This document shows positions 25,461 through 37,275 of a stretch of 64,000 bases of DNA, one piece after another. Both the position numbers and the translations under genes were made by a program. The stretch comes from Vespa crabro. Lineage: Eukaryota > Arthropoda > Insecta > Hymenoptera > Vespidae. Under the pieces are notes generated by a model that saw only the letters and a program-made list of their open reading frames with translations, was not told the origin of the DNA and did not search any database. Position 1 is the stretch's first letter. The number at the start of each line of letters is the position of its first letter. The stretch spans positions 7,967,501 to 8,031,500 of the forward strand of contig NC_060963.1 of assembly GCF_910589235.1 (NCBI RefSeq). The letters run 5' to 3'.

Positions 25461-26427
25461 TTTTATTTCGTTTACTATAAGAATATAAAATACTTGCTTT
25501 AGGTAATTATACGTATAATACATCGTCGACGAGTGAGCCGTTAAGATGCAAGGGACGATTTGTTTCTTCGACGTTTACTCGTCAGCGAGGTTATATTATT
25601 CCCGCGTCACGATCGACCAAGCAAGATTTACGATTTTTCATGGAAAGACGGGATCGATATTAAAATATGATGACGACTCTAAAGCAATTGCGACAGAATA
25701 CCGGAATTGCTCCGATCGAGTAGGAGGAGGAAGAAGAAGAAAAAGATGAAGAAAAAGAAAAAGATGAAGAAGAAGAAGAAAGGAGAAAACGATCGAGAAG
25801 GGAGACTCACGTTGCGAGAGTCCGTTCGATCGTTACGAAACTGCACCGCTCGTTCAGCGGAATAAATTATACGACTAGGATGATCTTCGTTGGTTAGAAT
25901 CGGCAACGATTCGTCGAAGAAAACCTCCAACGATCTTTTGTCTTTAGAGCGTGCTCGTCGAGCCGAACCGCTCCATCGGCTTTCAATGCTTTTCTCGCTT
26001 TTACGAACACTTTGCCTTTATAAACCGCTCTATTTTACGAATAGATTCTTGTACTCATCATCGACTAGATATTTACCAAACTTATACGATAAAATTTTCT
26101 TTCTCTCTTTATTCCTAACGAAATTATAATATATCGATTTGCCATTGTGATCTATGAGAAACGATTATTCATAGGGTGTATGAAACGAACCCTTTTCCAT
26201 GGAAAAATCCGCGTAAACAACTTATGCGGAACGTTCCTTTCTCCCCTTATATTCGTCGTCGCACAATAGAAACGCACAATAGAATGAACGTACATGCGTA
26301 TGCACATTCGATCGAACGGATGATTCATAGGCGCGAAAACACGAGTGTTTCGTTTCTAAATTCTCCAATGGAAAAACATACCACGACTCTTCTCGATAGT
26401 ATCGAAAGGGAAAGAAATAGTAGAAAA

Positions 26428-26540
26428 AGAAGAAGAAGAAGAAGAAGAAAAAGAAAAAGAAGAAGAGGTGGAGGAGGAGGAGGAGGATGAGGAGGAAGAA
26501 GAATAAAAAGAAGAGAAAAAAGAAGTAGTAGTAGTAGAAA
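26428..26540. repeat. GAA/GGA/GTA triplet tract
   Basis: AAGAAGAAG passes to GGAGGAGGA and to AGTAGTAGT. It resembles the tract at 25725-25790. Confidence 0.9.
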
Positions 26541-26584
26541 AAAAGAAGGAAGGGACGATAAAATCGGCGGAGAGATTAAGTCGT

Positions 26585-26810
26585 AAGGCCGATTAAGAAG
26601 TCACGTAGGGACACGTGCAAGTGGTTCTTAAAATATAGCCGCACACGGACGAGGTGCGGGGTTAATTACCTCTGTCTTTCGGAACGACCGGTACAGTAAT
26701 GTATTAGCGCGTTTAGGCACGGCCAGTTAATCCCAAGGAACTCCTCGACGCACCGTTAAGTACGCTTAACTCGTTAACTCGCTCGATGTGTACCACAGCT
26801 AGAGGATAGC
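26585..26810. promoter_or_regulatory. Putative enhancer-like element
   Basis: A complex block after a GAA/GGA repeat. It contains CACGTAGGGACACGTGCAAG (E-box CACGTG), GGGTTAATTACCTC (palindromic homeodomain-type word), CCGGTACAGTAATG and GGCCAGTTAATCCC (bicoid/Otx-like TAATCC). No coding frame is seen. Confidence 0.35.
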
Positions 26811-27509
26811 ATTAGTTATTCTAAACGTTTCGTTAGTTTACATTTTTCGCCAATTTTTCTTTTTCTTTTTTTGCTCTTTCTTTTTCTTTCTCTTTTTCTT
26901 TTTGTTCATAGCATTCCCGTACAAGTAACGAAATGTATACTTTCGCGCTTTTTTATTTTTATTTTTCTTTTTATTTTGTTGCATGTAGAATGAGGAAAAG
27001 AATAAAAAATGAGGCGAATAAAGTCGTGACCAAGAATAAAATAGACGAGTATATGAGTAAACGTTGAAAGATGGCATGCTCGATATAAATTTACGTAATT
27101 AACGTAGGTATTAACGGCTCTTTAATTCACCTTCGAACGTATATTCTTCTTCTTCTTCTTCTTCTTCTTTTTTTCTCTTCTTTCTTCTTTTATGTCTTCG
27201 AGAATCATACGCTGTTGGTTATTCCTTATAAATCGTAATCGCCAATGTCAGAATTATTTTTCCCGATGTCGATACTACGATTAGAATAGTGCAAAGTACC
27301 GGAACCGTGTTTTTGCTAGTTAATATCCGTTTCTTGTTCGCCCATATTTAACGAAGAATGCGTAATTATCGGGATTATTGCGGATAAAGAATATAAGTGC
27401 CGACAACAAGACGGGTTTTGCTCTTTAACATTTTTAACGAGCGTTCATAAGAGATTAATAAATTCGGTCTGACGCGATCGTGGATGCGATTAGAGTCGAA
27501 GATAGGAGG

Positions 27510-27531
27510 GGTGAGAAAGAGAGAGAGGGAG

Positions 27532-27578
<47 letters not shown>

Positions 27579-27582
27579 CAGG
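27510..27582. repeat. (GA)n microsatellite
   Basis: A long GA run with a few A insertions. Confidence 0.95.
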
Positions 27583-27881
27583 ACTTGCATTGAACGATAT
27601 TCGTTTCCTCTTTTTAAAAGTCTCGACGTCGGCACGCGAACGAGCGATACGAATCCGCGTTTCGCTGAACGAACACGAAAAGCGTGCGAACGGTTGCATG
27701 AAAATTCGTCCTTAGTCGTTGGCGATTTACATCTCTTACCGGAAGCACGACTCGATTCGTACAGTTTTTCGTTTGCCATATTTGCATGCGTGCCAACGAT
27801 TCCCATGATCCGCCGGAAGTAACGAGATAAGAGGACGTGTTAGCAATCTAATTAAAGCGTCATAAACAATGGGCGCATCGT

Positions 27882-28066
27882 GAAAAAGAGAGAAAACACA
27901 GAGAGGGAAAAAAACAGAGATAGAAAAAAAAGAGAGAGAGAGAGAGAGGGAGAGAGATAGAAAGGAAAAAAGAAATAAGGAGAGGGAGAGAGAAAAAAAG
28001 AGAGAAAGAGAGTGAGAGAAAGGAAGAGAAAGAGTAAAAAGGAAGGAAAAAGAGGGAGAGGGAAAA

Positions 28067-28108
<42 letters not shown>

Positions 28109-28128
28109 GGAGAAAGAAAAAGAGATAA
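27882..28128. repeat. Long degenerate GA/GAAA purine tract
   Basis: About 245 bp of nearly pure purine on the plus strand, from AAAAAGAGAG to AAAGAGAT, including a clean (GA)n of about 13 units at 28071-28098. The longest polypurine block in the window. Confidence 0.92.
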
Positions 28129-29494
28129 AACAGTGGGCGAAAAGTGGGAGATCTTTCGTTTCGTTGGTATCGTAGCAATCGTCTGAATTGTCTGAATCGT
28201 CTGAATCATAAGAAAAATGGCTGGACTGGTATAGGAATTTTTATGATATTATTTGCATTACGCCGTGACGGGTGGCGCGAGGTGAGAGCTAACGGACTTA
28301 AAAACAGTCTCTAACCATCTAGATTGAAAGTCTCTAATGTTTATGCATGATCCATAAGAGATATGATATTACATACAAGGTACACGTCTTATAAGAGAAC
28401 ACGCGAACGTTCTTGTTTTCGAGCTTGCTCTTTGCTACCTTTGTACTCGATTATTGCAAATTTTTTTTTCCATGGTAAAATGTTTGCAGCTCGGTGAATC
28501 GCGAAACCTGAGATAGGCGAACAGATTGCAAGAACGTGCGCGAAGAAACGTGAACATTATTAATGAGCAAAACAATTTAGTTGAAACAATGAGGACCGAA
28601 ATAATGATCGCCATTCTTTCTAGAGATTCTATCGCGGTTGCGCTGTGACACGCGTAAAGCCTTCTCAAGGCGTTTGCACTTATCGAGGAAAGAAGTGCCG
28701 TTTTCTTGGTAGTTTTTAACGACCGCATTTCCTGGATACGGAAGAAGGGTCCAGTGACCTTGATTTTATGCCTCATCCATACGAAGATAAGATCAAAATT
28801 TCGAGAATAAGTATTTACCGATATAAAATTAAGAACTATAATTACCATTTTCCATATTTTTTCAAGTGCCAATGTTTCACGAGTTCATCGGCAACTTTGG
28901 TCCCACGTGGAGAAAGGAAACTTGCACATATGTTCGTTGTTAAATTAAAATAAAAAAAGGAAAGTATAATAAAGAATTAAGTGATAACATACGTAGATAA
29001 GTAAATACGTAGCACTAGAAAAAATATATTGGATTTATTCATGATTTAGGGAATGCGTTTCTTCGTGGATTAGCATACGTTGCATAAAGTGCAAAATAAT
29101 ATGTTCTCTTACGCATCGCAAGCAAACAGGAACGCACTCGCTCACGCACTCACGCGTTCGCGCGCGAACACGGAAAGCACGTGAGTGAAACGGTCGCGTT
29201 GGTGTGACGAAGACGGCACTACTCGCGCTCTCTCGTTCTTGCTCCCTCTCAGAGAGCAGGGCATTACACCGTTGCTTTATCGAAAGCGCTCATCGTGTCA
29301 CATCCGGATTCAAATTACGCGCTCCCCGCTTACACTTATGTTTATTTATCCAGTTATTAAAATTACATTAAGGACTCGCGCTTATTTATGTCGCTTGGTG
29401 CGCGTCCGTCATAGATGCGAGTTGCAAAAAAGAGACGTGATATTATTATTCCGGAAGAAGGTGTCGTTTTAGTCGCATGAAAAAAAAAGAGAGA

Positions 29495-29506
29495 AGTTGA
29501 CAGAGA

Positions 29507-29554
<48 letters not shown>
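29495..29554. repeat. (GA)n microsatellite
   Basis: About 20 GA units preceded by AGAAAGAGAA variants. Confidence 0.95.
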
Positions 29555-29555
<1 letters not shown>

Positions 29556-31494
29556 GAGAATAAAAAAAGTCAAGCGTTAGTTAAGCTCGAGATTTCGAGG
29601 ACAGATTAGCTTTAGCAGCAAGCCGTTTATCGTCGATGACGAAAGAAATCTCTTTTTCTTCATCTAGCGAGATCGTAAACGTCGTTGTTTGTGTCGTCAG
29701 CCTCGGCAGATGTCCTGTTAACCAAACGAAGTCTCCTCGGCCAGAGAGCATCGTCACGTCTCTGCAGAAAGACTATGATCGCGGTTGCTTTCTCGCAAAT
29801 CTCGTGGCTCTCGCTTACCATTATCATTACCATTACAACGCAAGTCTCACGTGCCGCGACGTTACGTGCTTTAATTTGAATACATGAGGCAGGAAACGTC
29901 GCGAAGGCACTGGCCCTCGGCCATTACCGACGACACTTTCTGTGTACACTTCTATTATCTTTACTTAAAATGATCTGTCATATCTTGTCCTCTCATCCTC
30001 TTGCTTATTCACTCTTTTTCTCTTTCTCTCCCTCTTTTTCTCTCTCGAGTTTTCTTTCTGATCTCGTTGCTAGATGAATTTTCATATGCGACATATATTT
30101 ACTTACTGATTGCTAGTCAACATTGTCCTCGATAATCGACTTAACGTCAGACAACATCAGTAACTTCCATTATAGCGAATCGATTAACGTACTTATGTAT
30201 TTTACACATTCGCTAATTGCGTTCGCGGCGCGTGACGCACGGGGAAATCCGTGGAAATGCATAATTAGATTGCGCAACGAACGTCTACGATCAAGCATCG
30301 CGTTCTTTCAAATGCAATCTCGTAACACAGAATCCTTTCCAGTTTTTGAAAAACAATAAGAATAAATGATGAATGAAGTCGTTTCAATTTTTTCGATTGA
30401 AATCAGATGTTATTTCTTATGTTTATTATAAAGGTTTATTCGAAGAAACGGTTTACGGTTAGAAATGGAAAAATTTGCATGAAGGACATATGGCATGCGG
30501 ACCCTATGAAATTTCCGAATGACGCGCATAAGGGAATTCGCTGCAGGATGCGGGAACCGCAATGACTGGTCGAAACATTAAGTAGGGAGAGAACGGAGTC
30601 AGCTTACCAGCGTGCTAAGATATTAGAGAGAACCTTACTTTTCTTTTCTCGGATTAAATAATCGTACGAGTAGTGTTCGTAGCAAAACGATTTCGATTTT
30701 TGCAATCATCGAAAGAATTCGACCCGATGGAATCCGGGAACAACGTTGACATTTTCTCATGTCCGTCTATTTTCCAGACGCAAGAAACGGAGATCCAAGA
30801 GACGTCCTCACATTCTTGATCGGTGATCGAGAATCGTTGACGATCGGAATCATCAACTTGACTTCAATATTCTGATTCACGTGCTTTCAAGTACGTAGAG
30901 AATCGTATATACTAAGTTGGTTTCTGCGTTTCTGGCACGTTTAAAAAGACTCGTTAAGCCACAAATACAGCCACGATAGAAAAGTTTACTCTCGATGAGC
31001 GTTACTACGTGAGAAAAGCATTGCTGACACTCGCGTCGTTCCCACGACTCGTATTTTCTACCATTCGAAGAGCGAGTCAAATTATTCTTTCGATATCTTA
31101 CCGTTGTAAACGAGCGTCCATTCGTGGAAGAAGACTTCTAGGTTTTGCTTTTTTTTCTTTTCTTTTTTTTCGTTTTTTTCGTAACATGCATCTAATGCGT
31201 ACAAAAGGAATAATTTTAGAGTAAGATGCGTTTGAAATGAATTTATTTAAATAATTGCAAAAAGGGTTCCGAGCATCGTAGAGAAAAGAATAAAATCTTT
31301 CTTTCTATTGTACTGTCTACTAGTTTGGAAACGTGTTAGGCATCTTCAAAGGGCAAAGGACAGTCAAGGAAAAAAGATGGAACGATAGATAGAACTAGAG
31401 AGAAAGAGTGAAACAGAGAGAATAAACGTATTGGTCGATATGCAAAGCACAGTCTTTACGTGGAAACTGCGCGCCACGTCGGAGAATAATTCAG

Positions 31495-31780
31495 TCGCTT
31501 CGGTCAACTCGAGCGCGGGATTATGCACCTTGTCCTTTTAACCGAGTGCACGGCGCGTTCTATACGCTTGTAGTACGTGGTGCGTTTAAAGCCGGAATGC
31601 CAATCGACGAGCGTCGTCGAGCTGCAGTCAAGGAATTAGCATACGAGATCGCCAAATACGGCGAGAGCTTCGTTCACCTGCGTTAGATCGCCGACAAACG
31701 CAATGAATATGCTAATTTTCATCATTTATCCGTCCGGCGGATAGGCGCAAACCTTGCAGCACGGGACGGTCCTTGAAAAC
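31495..31780. promoter_or_regulatory. Putative enhancer-like element
   Basis: About 280 bp without repeats and richer in GC than its flanks. It contains GGGATTATGCACCTTG, GTGCGTTTAAAGCCGG, AGCTGCAGTCAAGGAATTAG and CAATGAATATGCTAATTTTC (octamer-like). Stops occur in all frames. Confidence 0.35.
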
Positions 31781-32575
31781 AAGACACACTTTCAACATTT
31801 ACTCGATAATCGATTTACTTTGATGAAAATATAAAATAACTTTCTGACATTTGCACTATTTTTTTCTTTTTCTTTTCTTTTCTCTTTTTTTCAAAAAGAT
31901 TCTCGAATAGTTCTTTCGTCACTTTGATTCGTCATATTCTTTGTATTAGATTTTATTTTTATTAGGGTATTAAAATGTTAAAAAACAAAATTGCAACATC
32001 GAGTTACAATCACCGGTAATCTCCGAAAGTATTCGATATGATAATAAAATATGAAAAAACGAATATAATTTTTTCGCATGATCCAAAGTCAAAATCGATA
32101 ACAATACGATCCTCGGGTGGTATCAAAATCCAAGCGATAAAATCTCGCTGTTAAGGAATACACGTACTCGTGTGAACACACCTTCGTCGAAGAAGCATGA
32201 GTGCGTAATAATGCACCAAGCTGTACGTGTTGATGCAACGTGCTCGTCGCGTTATCGCCGTGGTTATGAGTCGTACGTGCCATTATAAGTTTCATTAAAA
32301 GAAGTGCATTTCCTTTTCCGAGGTTCGCCGATAAGGTCATCTATACGTCTATTCACGTGAAGGACTTATACTATCCAGGTGAAAGAGTTTCACTTATAAT
32401 GCCTGAGTTCCTCTTAATTTCAGAATCAGTCTTGTGTGCCTTCGATAAGTCGTCCAAGTTTGCACTGACTCATTCGTTTGGTCGCTGTCCGCACCCACGA
32501 AATTCTTTTAAAATATTTCGACAGGAACGCCAATGATTCGTGATAAGAAAAAGAGAGAGGGAGGAGGGGGAGGGA

Positions 32576-32612
32576 GAAAGATAGAGATAGAGATAGAGAT
32601 AGAGATAGATAC
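32576..32612. repeat. (GATAGA)n repeat
   Basis: Five to six hexamer units. A similar array lies at 34736-34790 and passes into GA repeats to about 34830. Confidence 0.95.
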
Positions 32613-32967
32613 AGATTTTGTATGAACGTGTAAGCATGTGTGAGTTAATAGAAGCGTGAAAAGTCGAGGATAGGCACGTGGCAGAACAAACGAGGCAACA
32701 CAGAAGACAGCCAAGCAGGAAAGAACGAACCCTTCCGCCAGAATGTTTAAAGAGAAAAAAAAGAAGAAAGGTAGTGAAAAGTCGGTCGCGTGTCGCGACA
32801 ACGAAGCTGATACTTTCGTTGATACCTTCTCTATCGACCTGTACGGTCGTTTCGATATGTACCTTCGAAAAGGTACGAAGGATCTTCTCCTACCTGAATG
32901 GTTTAAAAAAGAACGGAGAAACAAGGAGAACGAAAAAGGTGAGATGAAAGGGGAAAGCCACGTGACC

Positions 32968-32970
32968 CTT

Positions 32971-33029
<59 letters not shown>

Positions 33030-33036
33030 TTTTCTA
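32968..33036. repeat. (TC)n microsatellite
   Basis: About 30 TC units with two TTT interruptions. Confidence 0.95.
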
Positions 33037-33409
33037 TCACTCTTTTTCTCTTGTGCCTGCTTTCTTGGTGGAATCCTTCTGGCCCAACCTGACCTATCCA
33101 AAGGTGAGATTTATCCGGTATTACCTGCCACCACCCATACACATACGGTATCTTCTTCATTGTTGCCATACTTCCTTCCTCCTTCCTCTTTCCTCCTTTA
33201 AAAAGGAGAAGGAAGAATTTCGGTTTTATTTTTCTTTGATAATTTTTGTATTTTTTTTTTTTTTTTATATGAATACAATGAATTAAAATTCGTCGCTTAA
33301 TTGGATCGTCTGCGTTTACCCAAGCATAGCAATGTTTTTCTTTCTTCAGTGCTTTCAGGAGGTAAATAATATTCAAGATCATTAGGATGATGGATATAAG
33401 TATTTATTG

Positions 33410-33410
<1 letters not shown>

Positions 33411-33459
<49 letters not shown>
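33411..33459. repeat. (AT)n microsatellite
   Basis: About 24 AT units, one interrupted by C. Confidence 0.95.
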
Positions 33460-33463
<4 letters not shown>

Positions 33464-35489
33464 AAGTTGGTCTTTGAGTTTCCTGTTTGTCACGTGCCCG
33501 AAGATTCTTAAGAATGGTGAGCATGTGGGTCTGAAAATAATAGATGGGAATTCGCTGAGCTAGCCCGAAGCGTTCGAGAGAGCAGGATACGCGTGGACCT
33601 TAATTCGAAAGTCGAGTAGGCTATAATCGGAAACCTGCTCGCACAATGCAAATACTGGAGGTATTATATGCTCGTCGTGATGTAACAGCCATTTGGACCC
33701 TTACTTCCGGCTTGAGTCCGAGGACTCAAATTTTCATTAAAATCATATCATTGTGGCTCAAGACATTTCACTAATACCAGTACGTAAATACACATTGTTG
33801 CATTGGTTCGATGATTTCCGAATAAAAGAAAGCGTAAAATCTAATTGAAATATTTAGATAGACAGATTTACGTATTCATACTTTCTATGATATGTGAATT
33901 CGAATTCATAAATGTCTAAAGATTGCGACAGAGAAGTTTATTTCTCTCATAAAAGTCGACCAGTTTTTATGTATTAACATAATTGATTTCTCTTTTCACG
34001 TCAGTCTTTTATCGTTTCATGCGATAATCGCTTCGTCGAAGTTAGTTTCTTCATAATTATCTTGTAACCGAGAGTTTAGTATAAGATCCAAAGAAGTATC
34101 GATTTTCTTCAAATACTTCCGACAATGGTTATCTTAGATTAGAATTTCTTTCGTTTTTGACAGATGATACGATTTTAAAACTTTTGATATAAAATAATAA
34201 GAGATCATTATTAAACTTTAATATACAAATAATTAAATATATGAGATCACACAGTGAAGTATCTTGGCGACAATAAATAAAACGTGAAATCGCACATCCA
34301 CGCTTTCTCCTCAATTTGAAGAACAAGATAATCTCTCCGTCCATTTCAGAGTATCCAAATTAAGCTGTGGGATTATTCATACTTGTTCTTTTATACGTGA
34401 GAAATATACGTGCTTATGAATAGGGCATTAATCAGATTTCTTGTCCGTATACGTGGACTTTTTATCTTCCTAGTTGGTTCTTCGAAGAATGTTAAGATTA
34501 TCATTCGATAAAGATAGAAATTTTCTAATTTTGTAATTGAACTTGTGTTTTAAGATAACCCCAAAAAAGAGAAAAAAGAAAAATAAGTAGAACAAGATTA
34601 CATACATAATTATATCCGAATAAGTTAATGTCGTGAAAATTGATTATTGATTGCATGTAATTCATCGCATCAACGTGAAATCAAAAGGTAATGATCGAAG
34701 TCGGCGAAATTAGAATTTCGTTAAGAAATTTCGTAGATAGAGATAAAGATAGAGATAGAGATATAGTTAGAGATAGAGATAGAAATAGAGAGAAAGAGAA
34801 AGAGAGAGAGAGAAAGAGAGAGACAAAGATAACAAGTTCGAGGAAATGGAATCGGCACACGAAATTCGAAGATCACTGATCATCGGTAGCAAGAGACGAC
34901 GGAGGGTGGTCCGCAGTACCGTGAAGTACGCTCACGAATCGGAAGGCCATCTAATTTTCCGCACGCGAATGTTTCCGACGGCGGTAGAGAGGACCGAAGA
35001 ATAAGAAGAAGAATAAGAAGAAGAAGAAGATCATCTCCGCGTTTCTCTCTCCTTTAGATTTTATTTTTCGGGAAACGCTAATGAAGGCTGGAACGTAACC
35101 TGTACGGCCTGAGGCGTCGGTTACTGGAAGCGATCATGATGAGAAAGATGAGAAAGGAAGATTTTGGGGGAGCATTCAAATCAGGCATCGTACTGTCATT
35201 AGCATTTGCTGATTCAATGGATCTTTTGGTGTCTTTCCGCACTGATTAGGACTGAAATGAAGTTATGCGTTTCTTTAAAATGTTTATTATCGTGTGAATC
35301 CGAAACAAATAATGTTATCTATATTATTATCTCTCTTTCTATCGAAATATATCGAAACATAAATTGTCACAAACTTTTATGGCGCCGAATTCGTCTGGAA
35401 GGTCGATCATCTTCGATAAAAAAAAAATTATCGAAAATTTGTCTCATACGATAGTAGAAGAGATTGTTAGTTACATTGAAACAGATAGG

Positions 35490-35495
<6 letters not shown>

Positions 35496-35551
<56 letters not shown>

Positions 35552-35562
35552 CACACACACGC
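35496..35562. repeat. (AT)n-(AC)n compound microsatellite
   Basis: A long AT run, a GTATATATATAC segment, then ACACACACACGCACGCA. Confidence 0.95.
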
Positions 35563-36594
35563 ACGCATAGACATATACGTTCGAAAATCGTATCTAATTA
35601 TATGATAAACATTATTGTATCCTTCTACATCCAAGTGGCAAATAATATAGGTTCAAAGGAGTATCGCGTTACACGGTAATGGAACGAAAGTCTGAAGCTT
35701 CGCGTGAACGCGATGGTCCGTACGTGCGAAATACACGGAGTCGTCGCGAGTAATTTCCTCTCTCTTCGATCAGTGTTTCGTTCTTCGATCTTATTAGATA
35801 TATTCTTAAGAACTGGGAATCAATTCGAAATAGGGGGTATAGAACATTGGCAAGGGGTGTTTTTAACGTAGCAACTTGCCTGATGATTTCTATATATTTT
35901 GAATTATCAGTGGTTTGTTTCACGATATAATTCGTCATTATATAATTATTTATTATCGATAAACTTTCTGTTCGCTGATAATATCAAATTGTGCGACATC
36001 GGTGTGTTGTCTTCGCGCTGTATCTTGATAAAAGTTGACTTTTCCGTAATATCTTATTGCGATAGGATCAATACTTGTAATCCATTAATTGCATTTGTTA
36101 CGCGAGGCGAGGTAAGTAATTGGACGTGACATATTTTTCACACGGGGTTCATTAAGAAAATGACTCGTTGAAAGCGATATAACCGTTTAGATAAAAATGG
36201 GCGGAGTTAAAATATTTTTTTATAAAATAAATATTTTATGAAATCTTTCTAGGTTAGAATTCGTCGTATCGTCGGTTGCTCATCAAAAATAACCGTGCCA
36301 TTGCGCACTTACGTAGTTATATTTATTCAAAGAAGCCTCGAAGCTGAAACGTTATCGATAGATACGATATCGGTTATTTTTTTATTTCTAGACATTTCTA
36401 TATCACTCATGTTCGCTCTGTTTCGCGGTTTTAGACCGAGTTAGCATCGTTACAATTACGTAGGCGCAATTGCATTGGTCGAGACGATAAATCTCAACGA
36501 TACGCGCAAATCGTTGATCATCTTACAAGAAACTATCTATGTATATGTGTTAGCTCGTATTGATAAGATATTTTCTTCCTTATAACTTCGTTCC

Positions 36595-36855
36595 TTAATA
36601 CTTCGGCGGGTCTTCCCGACTTTGACTAATATTGGCGTTAATAATAATTAGCGTTAAATATCTTCGAATCGTCTTTAATACAAGATGCGAATAAATTTGA
36701 AAAATGATACGGGCTTGCATGGATTGCGATCGTTTATTTTTCAGATCGTCGTATCGCGCTAGATTAATCCACGAAGAGGAGGTATAAAACGTGCTAGCTA
36801 TGAGGACGTAAAAGAGAAGTTTTATCAGAAACCGGTAAAACCGAATAGCTAGCAT
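36595..36855 (-). CDS. Small ORF, 86 aa, with signal-peptide-like start
   Basis: The frame starts with an ATG and opens MLAIRFYRFLIKLLFYVLIA: a basic start, then a hydrophobic core, then small residues (STFYTSSS), as in secreted proteins. The remainder is hydrophilic with basic residues, and the frame ends TAA. There are no cysteine pairs or dibasic cleavage layout to mark a known peptide family. The AT-rich base composition favours such hydrophobic chance frames, so confidence is low. It lies 0.4 kb past the donor of the Q/P-rich exon on the same strand, inside the presumed intron. Confidence 0.18.
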   Translation of the reverse strand: MLAIRFYRFLIKLLFYVLIASTFYTSSSWINLARYDDLKNKRSQSMQARIIFQIYSHLVLKTIRRYLTLIIINANISQSREDPPKY

Positions 36856-37275
36856 GTATTCCTAAGGAGTTATTAATAAACTCGACTTAAGCTACTATTC
36901 TTAATTAATAGCATTGAAAGACATCGCAGAATCTCATCTATAGATCATAACGGAATAACTTTACGTTAGTTCGATTGAAATTACGTGACGTATACTTTAG
37001 ATATTAACGCGAATATTATCGTCCAACTTCGATCGACCGTATGACTCATTCGTTAATACGCTTTGAAAGATCGCGAACGAGCGAGTGATAATTCTAGGTA
37101 TCAAAGTGATTAGTATCAGAGATAGCCATTAATCGTGGCTCATTTATCGATATCTAATAAGCGATTTATGGCTACATATAAATTTACGAGGCTAGTTATA
37201 CGCATTTTCTATGTGTCGGTAATCTAAAGAAACATCATTTAAATGAATTAGAAAACTAAGATTTATAAAACTCAC

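Larger units (their letters stand above)
15835..37275. other. Presumed giant intron: repeats and regulatory-like blocks
   Basis: About 21 kb with no supported coding exon apart from the low-confidence 36595-36855 frame. It holds most of the window's GA, AT and GAA repeats and the complex blocks listed separately. Since the exon at 37276 ends at a donor on the minus strand, this DNA, together with 1-15834, should be intron of that gene unless a downstream exon was missed. Confidence 0.5.

Noticed and set aside
28435..28872. 145-codon non-repetitive minus-strand frame
   Set aside because: It begins at TTG, has no splice signals or recognisable domain, and its composition matches a random translation of AT-leaning DNA. 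A chance frame is more likely.
32508..33382. Minus-strand frames of 197 and 159 codons
   Set aside because: Both owe their length to the CT/GA tract at 32968-33036. They begin and end in unrelated DNA.
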